Counted from the stretch's first letter, positions 49,407 to 58,800 are shown. The stretch is 64,000 bases of DNA from Jidongwangia harbinensis (GCF_020216025.1 NZ_JAIWNC010000013.1:186001-250000); one strand, 5' to 3'. Program-made: numbers and translations. The notes: generated by a model from the letters alone, not told the origin.

Positions 49407-50534
49407 TCAGTGGTGGAGGGCGGGGGCCGGGGCGGGCACGCGCAGCACGGCGCACCCGACGGTGCCGCCCGGGTCGATCGAGGTGACCAGCGCGAGGCTG
49501 CCGGCCGGCAGGTCGGTGCGGCCGGCCGCGACCAGCACCCCGGCCACCTGGAACGCGGCCGACGCCGCCGAGGTGTCGCCGAGCACGGTGCCGGTCCGCG
49601 CCTCGGGCAGGTCGGCGCGGCCCAGTGCGGCGCGCACCGCGACCCGCTCGGTGGCCGCCGCGGATCCCGGCGGGCAGCCCGGGGCGAGCAGGGCGATGTC
49701 CGGCACGGCGATCCCGTTGCGGTCCAGCGTCCGCGCGATGCAATCGGTCAGCGCCGCCGCCGGGTCGCCGCCGGCCGGCACCGCGCCGAAGCCGATTCCG
49801 GCCAGTTCGAGCAGCGGGACCCGGCCGTGCCGCGCGGCCACGCCGGCCGGCTCGACCAGGAACATCGCGCAGCCCTCGCCGGGCGGCACCGCGGTCACCG
49901 GGTCCGGCCGGCCGCCGGCGTGCCAGTCGATCCAGCACCGCTGGGCGGTCAGCTCCTCCACCGCACCGCACAGCACGGTCGTGGCGCGCCCGCGCCGGCA
50001 GAGCCGCACCGCGTAGTTGAGGGCGAGCAGCCCGGCCAGCCGGCCGCCGGAGACCGTGGCGTTCGGTCCCTTGATGCCGTACCAGATGGCGCTCTGCCCG
50101 GCGGCGCGGTTCATCACCGTGTTCGGGAAGCGCGCCGGATCGACCAGGTAGGGCCGCTCGCCGGTCATCGACGACGCGGTGAAGTCCATGATGGACTGGT
50201 AGCTGCCGGCGCTGGTGCCGAGCACCAGGCCCATCGCCGCGGTCTGGTCCGGGTCCGGTTCGCCGTCGGCCGCCAGCACCATCCCGGCCGTGGCGACGGT
50301 GAGCGCGGTGACCCGGTCCATCGCCCGGGTGCCCTTGCGGCCCAGCACCGCCGCCGGGTCGAACGACGGGACCAGCCCGGCCTGCGGGAACGGGCCGCTG
50401 TCGACGCCGTCCGGCACGGCGCGGACCGCGCTGGCACCGGAGGCGAGCCCGCCGTCGAACTCCGCCGCACCGAGACCGAACGGGCTCACCGCCGACCATG
50501 CGGACAGCACGATGCCGTCCTCGTTCGCGTTCAT
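49407..50534 (-). CDS. Ketosynthase-like protein without active-site Cys (chain-length-factor-like) 1
   Basis: A 375-residue thiolase-fold protein related to KAS II. The nucleophile region reads ATVSGGRLAGLLALNYA, so the catalytic Cys is missing, as are the usual HGTGT and KxxxGH histidine motifs. Such proteins pair with an active KS as chain-length factors (KS-beta). The ATG at 50534 has GGGGGAG upstream; an in-frame ATG 18 bp earlier is possible. Stop is 15 nt before ACP 2. Confidence 0.85.
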   Translation of the reverse strand: MNANEDGIVLSAWSAVSPFGLGAAEFDGGLASGASAVRAVPDGVDSGPFPQAGLVPSFDPAAVLGRKGTRAMDRVTALTVATAGMVLAADGEPDPDQTAAMGLVLGTSAGSYQSIMDFTASSMTGERPYLVDPARFPNTVMNRAAGQSAIWYGIKGPNATVSGGRLAGLLALNYAVRLCRRGRATTVLCGAVEELTAQRCWIDWHAGGRPDPVTAVPPGEGCAMFLVEPAGVAARHGRVPLLELAGIGFGAVPAGGDPAAALTDCIARTLDRNGIAVPDIALLAPGCPPGSAAATERVAVRAALGRADLPEARTGTVLGDTSAASAAFQVAGVLVAAGRTDLPAGSLALVTSIDPGGTVGCAVLRVPAPAPALHH

Positions 50535-51355
50535 CGTTGTTCGCTCCCCCATGACGTACCGGCCGAGATGAGTTCGGCGCCGTCGACGCCGATGGTGTTT
50601 CCGGTGATCCACGAGGACGGCGCGCAAGACAGCACGACGACCGCCTCGCCCACGTCGGACGGCTCGGTCAGCCGGCCGTGCGGGTTGACCGACGCCGCCT
50701 GGGCCAGGAACGTCTCGTGTTCCGGGATCTGCTGCAGCGCCGGGGTCAGCGTGGTGCCGGCGCGCAGCGCGTTCACCGCGACGCCCAGCGGGGCCAGCTC
50801 GCAGGCCAGCTGCCGGACGTGTGCCTCCAGCGCCGCCTTGGCCGCCGAGACGGCGCCGTAGCTGGGCAGGGTCTGTGCCACGCCGGCGCTGGTCATGGCG
50901 AAGACCTTGGCGCCGGGCGGCAACAGCGCGGCCCGCACCAGGTCCTGCACCCAGTACACGAGGCTGTTCGCCATCACGTCGAGCGTCATCGCCATCTGTT
51001 TGGACGTCAGCGCCTCGGCGAAGCCGGCCCGCGGCAGGTACGGCAGCAGCGACCCGAACGCCAGGGAGTGCAGCAGCACGCGTACCCCGGCGCCCCCGGT
51101 GAGGTCGGCCACCCGCGCCACCACCTGGGCCCGGCTCGGCGCCCGGGCCGCGTTGATGTTGAAGAAGTGCGCCTCGGCGCCGTGCGCGGTCAGCTCCGAC
51201 CGCAGCGCCTCGACGGCCGGCCCGGCATCGGTCCGGTCGAGGTGCACGCCGATGATGTTGACGCCCTCGACGGCCAGCGCGCGGGCCGTGGCGGCGCCGA
51301 TCCCGCTGGAGGCGCCGAGGACCAGGGCCCAGCTTCCGGGCAGGGGGTTCCTCAT
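50531..51355 (-). CDS. SDR with enoyl-reductase (FabI/FabL)-type active site
   Basis: A 274-residue SDR. Cofactor motif LGASSGIGAA at the N-terminus; active site YGAVSAAKAALEA, where Tyr and Lys are separated by six residues as in FabI/FabL enoyl-ACP reductases, not by three as in ketoreductases. The end ITGNTIGVDGAE fits either group. It may reduce one of the double bonds, or act as a special reductase on the starter or final chain. Overlaps the genes on both sides by 4 bp. Confidence 0.8.
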   Translation of the reverse strand: MRNPLPGSWALVLGASSGIGAATARALAVEGVNIIGVHLDRTDAGPAVEALRSELTAHGAEAHFFNINAARAPSRAQVVARVADLTGGAGVRVLLHSLAFGSLLPYLPRAGFAEALTSKQMAMTLDVMANSLVYWVQDLVRAALLPPGAKVFAMTSAGVAQTLPSYGAVSAAKAALEAHVRQLACELAPLGVAVNALRAGTTLTPALQQIPEHETFLAQAASVNPHGRLTEPSDVGEAVVVLSCAPSSWITGNTIGVDGAELISAGTSWGSEQR

Positions 51356-52257
51356 GCTGCCGACTCCTTGTCCGGGCCGATGATGTGCGCGACCGCGACG
51401 TGCCCGGTCCGCGACGCGCTGACCACGACGGTGTCGGCGCCCGCCGCGACGGCCGTGCTGACCGCGAGCACCGGAGGAACACAACCGGGCCCACCGGCCG
51501 CCGCGGGGCGGACCGGGCCCCACTCGCCGACCAGACCGGCCACCGTGTCCGCGAACGCCGAGCCGTCGGAATCCATCAGCACCGGGATGCGGTCCGGCAG
51601 GCCCAGCCGCCGGGGCAGGTCGCCCAGCAACGCCGCGGTCGCCCGGGGTACGTCCGAGGTCGCCGGCACCAGGCCGGTGCCTACCCGGCACCGGCCGTGC
51701 ACGACCGCGCCCCGGGCGGCCGCCCGGCCGGCGTCCTCGAGCACGACGGCGACCGCACCGTCGGCGGCTCCGGTGCCGTGCTCGGTGGTGGCGACCACCA
51801 GCACGTCGCACCGTCCGGCCCGCAGCGCGCGTCCGCCGGTCTCCCACGCCTCCAGCCCGGCGACCCGGGGTGAGGTGGTGGTGAGCGTGAAGCCCTGCGT
51901 CCGATGCTCGCCGGCGACCCGGCCGGCCAGCGCGTTGACCGCGAAGAACGGCGCGGTCACCGGGCTCAGCCGGTCGGAGTGCCCGGCGGCGACGGTGCGG
52001 TCGGCGGCCGCGTAGTGGTCGCCCAGGACGCCGTGGCAGCCGACCGCGAGCCCGCGCCGGTCCGGTTCGGCGGCGAGTGCGGCGCCGGTGCCGAGCGCCC
52101 GCCGTACGGCCGCGAGCAGGTAGTGCGCGCCCGGCGGCAGGTACTTGTAGCCGCGCCGGCCGAGTTCGGTGGCCACGTCGAACCAGTCGTCCGGCGCGCC
52201 GGGCGGGCGCAGCACGGCACCGGTCGCGGTGACCGCCAGGGCCAGGTCCGCCGTCAT
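51352..52257 (-). CDS. Short degenerate ketosynthase-like protein 2
   Basis: A 301-residue protein with weak thiolase-fold resemblance: YKYLPPGAHYLLAAVRRALG near the start, and TLTTTSPRVAGLEAW where a KS would carry ACASG. There is no catalytic Cys and no histidine motif; the C-terminus is short for a KS (about 410 is usual). Similar truncated partners (such as ApeC in aryl-polyene clusters, from memory) pair with an active KS. It overlaps the KS at 52254 (ATGA), so the two proteins are probably a complex. Confidence 0.7.
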   Translation of the reverse strand: MTADLALAVTATGAVLRPPGAPDDWFDVATELGRRGYKYLPPGAHYLLAAVRRALGTGAALAAEPDRRGLAVGCHGVLGDHYAAADRTVAAGHSDRLSPVTAPFFAVNALAGRVAGEHRTQGFTLTTTSPRVAGLEAWETGGRALRAGRCDVLVVATTEHGTGAADGAVAVVLEDAGRAAARGAVVHGRCRVGTGLVPATSDVPRATAALLGDLPRRLGLPDRIPVLMDSDGSAFADTVAGLVGEWGPVRPAAAGGPGCVPPVLAVSTAVAAGADTVVVSASRTGHVAVAHIIGPDKESAA

Positions 52258-53375
52258 GCCGCGCACCCCCACACCGTGGAGCTGTTGTTGCCGCCGAAGG
52301 CGTACGCGTTGACCAGCACCCGCGGTACCCGCAGCGGCGTCGGCCCGTCCTGCGGCAGGTACACCGCGCACGCCGGGTCCGGCGTCGCGACGGGCACGTT
52401 CGCCGGCACGCTGCCGGACCGCAGGATGTCCACCGCGACGATCGCGGCGAGCGCGGCGGAGGCGCCGCCGGTGTGGCCGACGAGCGGCTTCAGGCTGTAC
52501 AGCGGGGTCCGGTCGGCGTCCGCGCCGAACACGGTACGCAGCGCGGCCGACTCCACCCGGTCGTTGTGCGGGGTACCGGTGGCGTGCGGGATCACCGCGC
52601 CGACCGCCCGGTCGCCGCCGAGCGCGCCGGTGATGGCCCGCACGATCTGGGTGCCGTCCGGTTCGGGTGCGGTCAGATGGCCGGCGTCGCAGCTCCAGCC
52701 GTCGCCGAGCAGCCGGGCCAGCGGGGTGGCCCCGCGCGCCCGGGCGTGCGCCGCCGACTCCAGCACCAGCACACCGGCGCCCTCGCCGAGCACTGTGCCC
52801 TGCCGGTCCCGGTCGAACGGGCGGCAGCGTTCCCGGTCGAGCGCGCCCAGCCGGTCCATGCTGGCCCAGCCGACCCGGGAGTACGCGTCCGCGCCGCCGG
52901 CCAGGACGACGTCCGCCTCGCCGGCGCGGATCAGGTCGGCGGCGAGTCCCGCGGCGAATCCGCCGGCCGCGCAGGCGTTGCTGACGCTGACGTTGACGCC
53001 GGCCCGGCCGAGCAGCGCGCCCACCGCGGCCGCCACGCCGTAGACCACGTCGTCCGGCCCGGTGCCGGCCACGCCGTCGCCGAGGCAGGTGCCCAGCACC
53101 ACGCCGATCCGCCCGGCCGGCGCGCCGGCCAGCCCGGCCTGTTCGAGCGCCTCGGCCGCGGCCGTCTCGGCGAACGCGGCGGCGCGGCGGCGCGGGTGGT
53201 GTCCGCCGGCCGCGCCGGGCACCGCGTGGATCAGCGGCGTGCCGAGGTGCGCGGCGTCGTCGGCGACCTTGTCCGGCACCGCGGCCCGGCCGGCGGCGAC
53301 CGCGGCCCGCAGCGACGCGACGCCGGTGCCGTGACAGCTGACCGCGCCGAGCCCGGTCACCACGATCTCGGTCAC
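52254..53375 (-). CDS. 3-oxoacyl-ACP synthase (KS) 3
   Basis: A 373-residue ketosynthase with all catalytic residues: SVSNACAAGGF (Cys), PHATGTPHND (His) and KPLVGHTGGAS (Lys/His). Also GGADAYSRVGW and YAFGGNNSS near the end. Slightly shorter than usual. The GTG start overlaps the upstream thioesterase stop (GTGA) and its stop overlaps the degenerate KS partner. One of three active KS enzymes in the operon. Confidence 0.92.
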   Translation of the reverse strand: MTEIVVTGLGAVSCHGTGVASLRAAVAAGRAAVPDKVADDAAHLGTPLIHAVPGAAGGHHPRRRAAAFAETAAAEALEQAGLAGAPAGRIGVVLGTCLGDGVAGTGPDDVVYGVAAAVGALLGRAGVNVSVSNACAAGGFAAGLAADLIRAGEADVVLAGGADAYSRVGWASMDRLGALDRERCRPFDRDRQGTVLGEGAGVLVLESAAHARARGATPLARLLGDGWSCDAGHLTAPEPDGTQIVRAITGALGGDRAVGAVIPHATGTPHNDRVESAALRTVFGADADRTPLYSLKPLVGHTGGASAALAAIVAVDILRSGSVPANVPVATPDPACAVYLPQDGPTPLRVPRVLVNAYAFGGNNSSTVWGCAA

Positions 53376-54343
53376 GGTCGTGCCCCGGTGCCGTGCAGCG
53401 CGGCCAGCAGCCGGTCGTCGAACGAGACCAGGTTCCACTCCGACCGGCCGGTCAGCGCCGCGTACCCGTGGGTGATCTCGCCGGTGGCGGTCGGCACCAG
53501 GGCGCCGTCGCGCCGCACGTACGTGTCGAACCGGCTGGTGTAGGTGAGCCGCTTGAAGATCCGGGTCACGGTGAGGACGGTGTACAGCTCCTCCTCCATG
53601 ACGGCCTCGTCGAGCAGCGTGATCCGGGAGTGCGGCACCGCCGGGATCCAGCCCTGCTCGTCCAGCAGCGTCTTGATGGACACTCCGCGCGCCGCGACGA
53701 AGCGGTGCTTGGCCTCCTCCATCAGCCGCAGGTAGCCGGACATCTGCAGGCGCTCGCTGAAGTGGCAGTGGTAGTACGGCACGACGCTGCGCCAGACGAT
53801 GCCGTTGTGCGGTGACCCGTCGGCGGCGTGCCGGGCGGCGAGCACCTCGGCCGGATCGGCGGTACCCACCGGGATCGGCGTGGCGGCGGCCGGGTCGCCG
53901 AGCCGCCCGGTGACAAGACCCGCGAGGGGCGCGGGTGCCGCGGCAACGGCCGCCCCCCGCGGGTCGAATCGGAGCGCCACCCGGACCGTGGCGCTGACCA
54001 TCCGGGGTCCGTCCGCGGCGGTCCGGAGCGCGACCTTGAGCACCAGCGCGCCCGGCTCGTCGGCCGCCCGGCGTACCTCGGTGTGCACCGTGTCGTCCAG
54101 CCGCAGCGCCTGCACGATGCGGGTGTCGATACCGACCACGTCGAGGCAGAGGCCGTGGTCGTGGTACAGGTCGGAGACCGGCCAGCCGTGGCTGCGGAAC
54201 CAGGCCAGCGCCGCCTCTTCGACCAGGTAGTTCACGTGCTTGAAGCCGACCCAGGTACCGACGTTGACGCCCTCGTACCGAGGTTGCAGCGTGCCGCGCA
54301 CCGCGTCGGTGCGGCTGGTGGGCGGGGCGGACAGAACAGTCAT
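53372..54343 (-). CDS. Double hot-dog thioesterase-like protein
   Basis: A 323-residue protein with two 4HBT-type hot-dog halves: GFKHVNYLVEEAALAWFRSHG in the first and FSERLQMSGYLRLMEEAKHRF in the second. The HVNY-type wording is that of acyl-ACP/acyl-CoA thioesterases. It might release chains from ACP for reloading by the FAAL, or proofread. ATG with GGGAG upstream; its stop overlaps the KS start. Confidence 0.78.
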   Translation of the reverse strand: MTVLSAPPTSRTDAVRGTLQPRYEGVNVGTWVGFKHVNYLVEEAALAWFRSHGWPVSDLYHDHGLCLDVVGIDTRIVQALRLDDTVHTEVRRAADEPGALVLKVALRTAADGPRMVSATVRVALRFDPRGAAVAAAPAPLAGLVTGRLGDPAAATPIPVGTADPAEVLAARHAADGSPHNGIVWRSVVPYYHCHFSERLQMSGYLRLMEEAKHRFVAARGVSIKTLLDEQGWIPAVPHSRITLLDEAVMEEELYTVLTVTRIFKRLTYTSRFDTYVRRDGALVPTATGEITHGYAALTGRSEWNLVSFDDRLLAALHGTGARP

Positions 54344-55161
54344 CGGGACTCCCGAGGGTTTTCGGCGGTGAGCCGGGACAGGGTGGCGAGGAAGTCGCCG
54401 ATCAGCGCCGCCACCGTCCCGGGCTTTTCGATCATGGGGTAGTGGCCGCAGCCGGGCAGGATCTCCAGCCGGCCGCGGGGCAGGCCCTTGGCCAGCGCGG
54501 TGGCGTCCTGCGCGGTGGCGGCCCGGTCGTCGGCGCCGGCCAGCACGAGCACCGGCACCGGCAGCTCGCTCAGGTCCAGCAGCGGGGTACGCAGGTAGGC
54601 GTCGAAGAACCGCATCCACCCGTACGGGCCGATCCGGTCCCGCGCCCGGCGCGCCATCTGCCGCCGGACGTCGCCGTCGAGTCGGGGCGAGGCGGAGATC
54701 CGCAGGCCCTCCTCGACGATGTCGATCAGCCCGTGCAGGTAGAACTCGATCGTCGACCACTGGAAGTCGGCCGGGTCGGGCCGGTAGAACGGCGAGATCA
54801 GCACCAGGGCGCGGGGTGCCGGTACGGTGCCCCGGCTCACCTCCTCGAGCAGCAGGTTCGCCGCGAACGAGTGCGCCACGACCACCTCCGCGCCGCCCGG
54901 CATCGACCGCATGGCCCGCCCGATGGTCGTGCCGACGTCGGCGCGGTAGCTCCACGCCGGGTCGCCGGTGCCGGTCCAGGGCAGGTCCGCCTCCCAGAGT
55001 TCCAGGTGGTGGCCGGCGTGCCCGGACAGCGGGGCCCAGGCCGCCCGCGAGCCGCCGAGGCCGTGCAGCAGCAGAATCCGCGTCACGTCCGGGCCGGCCG
55101 CCGGGCGGCGGAGCCGGACCGCCATCGTGGTCCCGGCCGTAGCCTCACCGCTCCCGCTCAT
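54340..55161 (-). CDS. Alpha/beta hydrolase
   Basis: A 273-residue hydrolase: oxyanion strand LLLHGLGGSRAAW, nucleophile elbow VAHSFAANL (Ser with Ala in place of both usual glycines), acid region LVLAGADD and His in GCGHYPMIE. A type II thioesterase or esterase is likely. Overlaps the genes on both sides by 4 bp. Confidence 0.82.
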   Translation of the reverse strand: MSGSGEATAGTTMAVRLRRPAAGPDVTRILLLHGLGGSRAAWAPLSGHAGHHLELWEADLPWTGTGDPAWSYRADVGTTIGRAMRSMPGGAEVVVAHSFAANLLLEEVSRGTVPAPRALVLISPFYRPDPADFQWSTIEFYLHGLIDIVEEGLRISASPRLDGDVRRQMARRARDRIGPYGWMRFFDAYLRTPLLDLSELPVPVLVLAGADDRAATAQDATALAKGLPRGRLEILPGCGHYPMIEKPGTVAALIGDFLATLSRLTAENPRESR

Positions 55162-56138
55162 GACCGGTCCTCCGGCGCGGCGAGGACCAGCGCGGCCGCC
55201 GCGTCCGCCGACGCCTCGCCGCCCCGCCCGCAGGTGGCGAGCGCCCGGGACCGGGGGTGCCGGCCGAACCAGGCGACGGCCGCCGCGACCTGCAGCACGC
55301 CGAGCGCGCCGGATCGCCGGCCCAGCTGCGCGCCGACCTCCAGCCGGTGCCGGGCGGGCACCGGCGGCTCCGCGGCGCCGTCCTCGGGCTCGCACCAGAG
55401 GTCGACCGGGCCGGGGGCGACGGCCGCGACCGCGTCCCGCAGGTCCGCGCGCCGGGCGTACCGGCCGACCCGGGCCCGGACCGGCGCACCGCGGCCGGCC
55501 GCGACCCGGGCGCTCTCCACCACGATCGCGGCGGCGCCGTCGAACGCGGGCGCGCCGGCCAGCCCGGTCACCGCGTCGTTGCCCGGTTCCACGCCGGCCA
55601 CCAGCACGCTGTCCACCCGGCCCGCGCGCACCAGATGGCACGCCCAGTGCACGGCGTCGAGGCCCGAGGTGGCGCCGTTGCACAGGGTCAGGTTGGCGCC
55701 GCGCATGCCGTACGTGATGGCGATCCAGGACGCCACCACGTTGCTGGCCGTGGAGGGCAGCAGCATCGGGCTCGCGCCGGTGTAGGTGTGCGCGTCGATG
55801 GCGTCCACCGTGCCGCACACCGTGTCGAGGTTGCCGTAGTTGGAGCTGGCGACGACGCCGGTCCGGCCGCCGGGCCGGTCGAACGCCTCCGGACCGGTGT
55901 CCACCGGGGTGTCGTCGGCGGGCCGGCCCGCGTCGGCCAGGGCCCGGCCGCCGGCCAGCAGCGCCAGCCGGGTCGCCCGGTCCTTGTGCCGCCCGAGTCT
56001 GCGGCTCAGTCCGGCCAGCGGGTCGCCGTCGCGGTCCGCCGGCACCGGGCCGAGCAGGTCGGCGATCCCGGCGTACCCGGCGACGGCCAGCCCGGCGCCG
56101 GTGATGACCGCCTCGGCCGGACGGGTGGGCCCGGTCAT
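55158..56138 (-). CDS. Ketosynthase-like protein without active-site Cys 3
   Basis: A 326-residue KS-fold protein. The nucleophile region LTLCNGATSGLDAV aligns Ala with the catalytic Cys (the visible Cys is four positions earlier), and the histidine motifs are absent. ILPSTASNVVASWIA-like and VAGVEPG segments show KS ancestry. It lies directly after two active KS genes (1-bp overlap), so it is a probable KS-beta partner. ATG with GAGGGGAC upstream. Confidence 0.82.
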   Translation of the reverse strand: MTGPTRPAEAVITGAGLAVAGYAGIADLLGPVPADRDGDPLAGLSRRLGRHKDRATRLALLAGGRALADAGRPADDTPVDTGPEAFDRPGGRTGVVASSNYGNLDTVCGTVDAIDAHTYTGASPMLLPSTASNVVASWIAITYGMRGANLTLCNGATSGLDAVHWACHLVRAGRVDSVLVAGVEPGNDAVTGLAGAPAFDGAAAIVVESARVAAGRGAPVRARVGRYARRADLRDAVAAVAPGPVDLWCEPEDGAAEPPVPARHRLEVGAQLGRRSGALGVLQVAAAVAWFGRHPRSRALATCGRGGEASADAAAALVLAAPEDRS

Positions 56139-57259
56139 CAGCGTCCCCTCTCCAGCAACGCGACGGCGTTCAGCCCGCCGAAACCGAACGAGTGCACCTG
56201 CACCAGGTCGATGTCCGCACCGGAGACGGTGTCCCGGACCAGCCGCAGCCCGGCCGCTTCGTCCATCGGCCGTTGCAGCGTGGTGATGGCCGGCACCGCA
56301 CCGGTACGGATGCAGTCCGTGCCGGCGATCAGGCTGTGCAGTCCGCTGGCGCCCGCGGTGTGCCCGGTCATGCACTTGATCGCGGTGGCCAGCGGCGGGG
56401 TGTCGCCGAAGACCTCGGCCATCGCCAGCGCCTCGGCCTGGTCGTTGAGTTCGGTGCCGGTGCCGTGCAGGAACACCAGGTCCACGTCGGACGGCTTGGC
56501 GCCGGCCCGGGACTGGCCCTCCCGGATGGCCGCCGCGATGCCGGCGACGTCGGGGGCGGACGGATGGTAGGCGTCGCAGTTGACGGCGACCGCGCGGAGC
56601 AGGCCGTGCCGGGCGTCGCCGGTGCCGCGCAGCACCACGGCGGCGGCGCCCTCACCCTGCAGCATGCCCTGGCGGTGCCGGTCGAACGGGCGCAGCGCCT
56701 CGGGCGGTGCCGGGTAGCACCGGTCCAGCAGGCCGAACGTGCTCTCCGAGATGGTGTCCACCCCGGCCACCACCACGGTCTCGGCCGCACCGGACTCGAT
56801 CAGGTCCAGGCCAAGGCCGAGGACGTAGAGCGAGGCGGCGCACGCGTTGGTCACGGTGTACGTGGTGGTGGCGCCGAACCGCTCGCGCAGCGCGTGCCCG
56901 AAGTGCAGCCGGTCGGTGTCGAAGTCGGTGTGCTGCCGCCAGGCCAGCTCGGCGGACCGCAGCTCGCGCAGGGTGGTACCGATCAGCACCGGCACGTCGC
57001 CCAGGTCCGGGGCGAGTTCCGCGTCGGCGAGCGCCGCGCCGATCGCGTCCAGCAGCCAGCCGGTGGCCCGCATCGGCACGTCGCCGCCGCCCGGCGGCCG
57101 GTCGTCGATCTCGAACGCGTGCCGGGTGCGGTACCGGGTCAGGTCGAAGGCGCGCGGGGTGTCCACTCCGCTGCGGCCGGCACAGAGCGCGGCGAACATG
57201 TCCTCGGCCGTCCGGCCGGTGCTGGCCAGCGCGCCCCGCCCGGCGATGCCGCCGGGCAT
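56138..57259 (-). CDS. 3-oxoacyl-ACP synthase (KS) 2
   Basis: A 373-residue ketosynthase: YTVTNACAASLYVL (Cys), FLHGTGTELND (His), KCMTGHTAGAS (Lys/His) and VHSFGFGGLNAV. The N-terminus is shorter than in FabF. ATG overlaps the preceding KS stop by one base (TGATG) and the stop overlaps the KS-like gene by one base, so three KS-family proteins are translationally coupled. Confidence 0.92.
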   Translation of the reverse strand: MPGGIAGRGALASTGRTAEDMFAALCAGRSGVDTPRAFDLTRYRTRHAFEIDDRPPGGGDVPMRATGWLLDAIGAALADAELAPDLGDVPVLIGTTLRELRSAELAWRQHTDFDTDRLHFGHALRERFGATTTYTVTNACAASLYVLGLGLDLIESGAAETVVVAGVDTISESTFGLLDRCYPAPPEALRPFDRHRQGMLQGEGAAAVVLRGTGDARHGLLRAVAVNCDAYHPSAPDVAGIAAAIREGQSRAGAKPSDVDLVFLHGTGTELNDQAEALAMAEVFGDTPPLATAIKCMTGHTAGASGLHSLIAGTDCIRTGAVPAITTLQRPMDEAAGLRLVRDTVSGADIDLVQVHSFGFGGLNAVALLERGR

Positions 57260-58500
57260 CAGTGCGTCCCCGGGTAGTGGCCGAGCAGCAGCACGGCGTT
57301 GTTGCCGCCGAAGGCGAGCGCGTTGTTCTGCACCACCCGGGGCCGCGCGGGGCGGGCCACGTTCGGTACGCAGTCGAGCCCGACCTCCGGATCGGTCTGG
57401 CGGTGGTGGATGGTCGGCGGGATGAACTCCCGGTCGATCGCCAGGGCGCAGGCGGCCGCGGCGACCGCGCTGGCCGCGCCCATGCTGTGCCCGACCATCG
57501 ACTTGATCGAGATGGTGGGCGGCGGCCGGTCCCCGAACAGGCGCCGGATGGCCGCGGCCTCGGTGACGTCGTTGGCCCGGGTACCGGTGCCGTGCGCCGA
57601 GATGAAGTCCACCTGGTCCGGCTTCAGGCCGGCGTCCTCGTGTGCCAGGCGCATGCACCGCACCAGGCCGTCCGCCTCCGGCGCGACCGCGTGGTGTGCG
57701 TCGCAGGACAGCCCGAAGCCGAGCACCTCGGCGTAGATGTGCGCGCCGCGGGCCAGCGCCGAGTCGAGGCTCTCCATGCACAGCATGGCGGCCCCCTCGC
57801 CGGTGAGGATGCCCTTGCGGTCGAGGTCGAACGGCTGGCACACCTCGGGCGCGATGGTGCCGAGGCGGTAGAAGCCGGCGAAGGTCTTCCGGTCCAGCGA
57901 GTCGGCGCCACCGCAGATGGCCACCTCGGCGTCGCCGGCCCGCAGCGCGTCGAACCCGTACCCGATCGCGTAGTTGCCGGCCGCGCAGGCCGTCGGGATC
58001 GAGATGGCCTCCACGTCGGTGAGGCCGAACTCGGCGGCCACGCCGGCGGACAACCGCCCGGCGTTCACCCGCGCGGCGACCTGCTCGTCCAGGCCGGCCG
58101 GCCCGCGGCTGAGCTGCTGGGCGGTCAGGTCGTCGAAGTCGCTGCCCTCACCGTTGGTGGTACCGACCGAGACCACCGACCGCCGGCTCCGCAACTCGTC
58201 GATACCCATCGACGAGTCGCGGAGCGCCATCCGGGCCGCGGACGTCGCGAACTGCCCGGTGCGGCCCAGCCGGGCCGGGTCGGACGCCTCGATCGCCGCG
58301 GCCGGGTCGAAGCCGCGCACCTCGCAGGCGTTCGCGTACTCGAAGCCGGTGGTGTCGAACGAGGTGATCGGCCCCGCACCGCTGCGGCCGGACCGGAGTC
58401 CGGCCAGGAAGTCGTCGACCCCGATCCCGATGCTGCTCACCACGCCGATGCCCGTCACGACGACGCGCCGCGGCACATCCCGGTCGTTGCCCATCACCAT
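57259..58500 (-). CDS. 3-oxoacyl-ACP synthase (KS) 1, FabF-like
   Basis: A 413-residue KAS II of full length: VVVTGIGVVSSIG at the start, IPTACAAGNYAI (Cys), SAHGTGTRAND (His), KSMVGHSMGAAS (Lys/His) and NALAFGGNNAVLL. The closest to ordinary FabF among the KS genes. Starts ATG GTG ATG; either ATG may be used. Follows ACP 1 by 30 nt and likely pairs with it. Confidence 0.95.
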   Translation of the reverse strand: MVMGNDRDVPRRVVVTGIGVVSSIGIGVDDFLAGLRSGRSGAGPITSFDTTGFEYANACEVRGFDPAAAIEASDPARLGRTGQFATSAARMALRDSSMGIDELRSRRSVVSVGTTNGEGSDFDDLTAQQLSRGPAGLDEQVAARVNAGRLSAGVAAEFGLTDVEAISIPTACAAGNYAIGYGFDALRAGDAEVAICGGADSLDRKTFAGFYRLGTIAPEVCQPFDLDRKGILTGEGAAMLCMESLDSALARGAHIYAEVLGFGLSCDAHHAVAPEADGLVRCMRLAHEDAGLKPDQVDFISAHGTGTRANDVTEAAAIRRLFGDRPPPTISIKSMVGHSMGAASAVAAAACALAIDREFIPPTIHHRQTDPEVGLDCVPNVARPARPRVVQNNALAFGGNNAVLLLGHYPGTH

Positions 58501-58530
58501 CGCCCTACCGTCTCCCCCGTGTACGGCCGG

Positions 58531-58800
58531 TCACGCGGCCGGCGCCTCGGCGACTACCTCGTACACGGCCTTCAGGTTGACCATGCGGGGCAGCTCGGCC
58601 TGATCGATCGTCACCCGGAACTCGCGTTCGAGCGCCGCGAGGATCTCGATGGCCAGCAGCGAGTCGGCCTCGTGGTCCTCCTTGAAGAGGCTGGTCTCGG
58701 TCATCTCGGCCGGCTCGATCTCGAGGATCTCGGAGACGATGTCCCGGATCTGCTTCTGCTGCGCGGCGTTCAGCGTGCTCGGTGCGTCCAGATTGGACAT
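58531..58800 (-). CDS. Acyl carrier protein 1
   Basis: An 89-residue ACP with DHEADSLLAIEIL (phosphopantetheine Ser at about residue 48) and a fatty-acid-like acidic helix II. It lies between the halogenase and KS 1. Having three different ACPs suggests separate tracks for elongation, desaturation and perhaps the substrate of halogenation. Confidence 0.93.
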   Translation of the reverse strand: MSNLDAPSTLNAAQQKQIRDIVSEILEIEPAEMTETSLFKEDHEADSLLAIEILAALEREFRVTIDQAELPRMVNLKAVYEVVAEAPAA

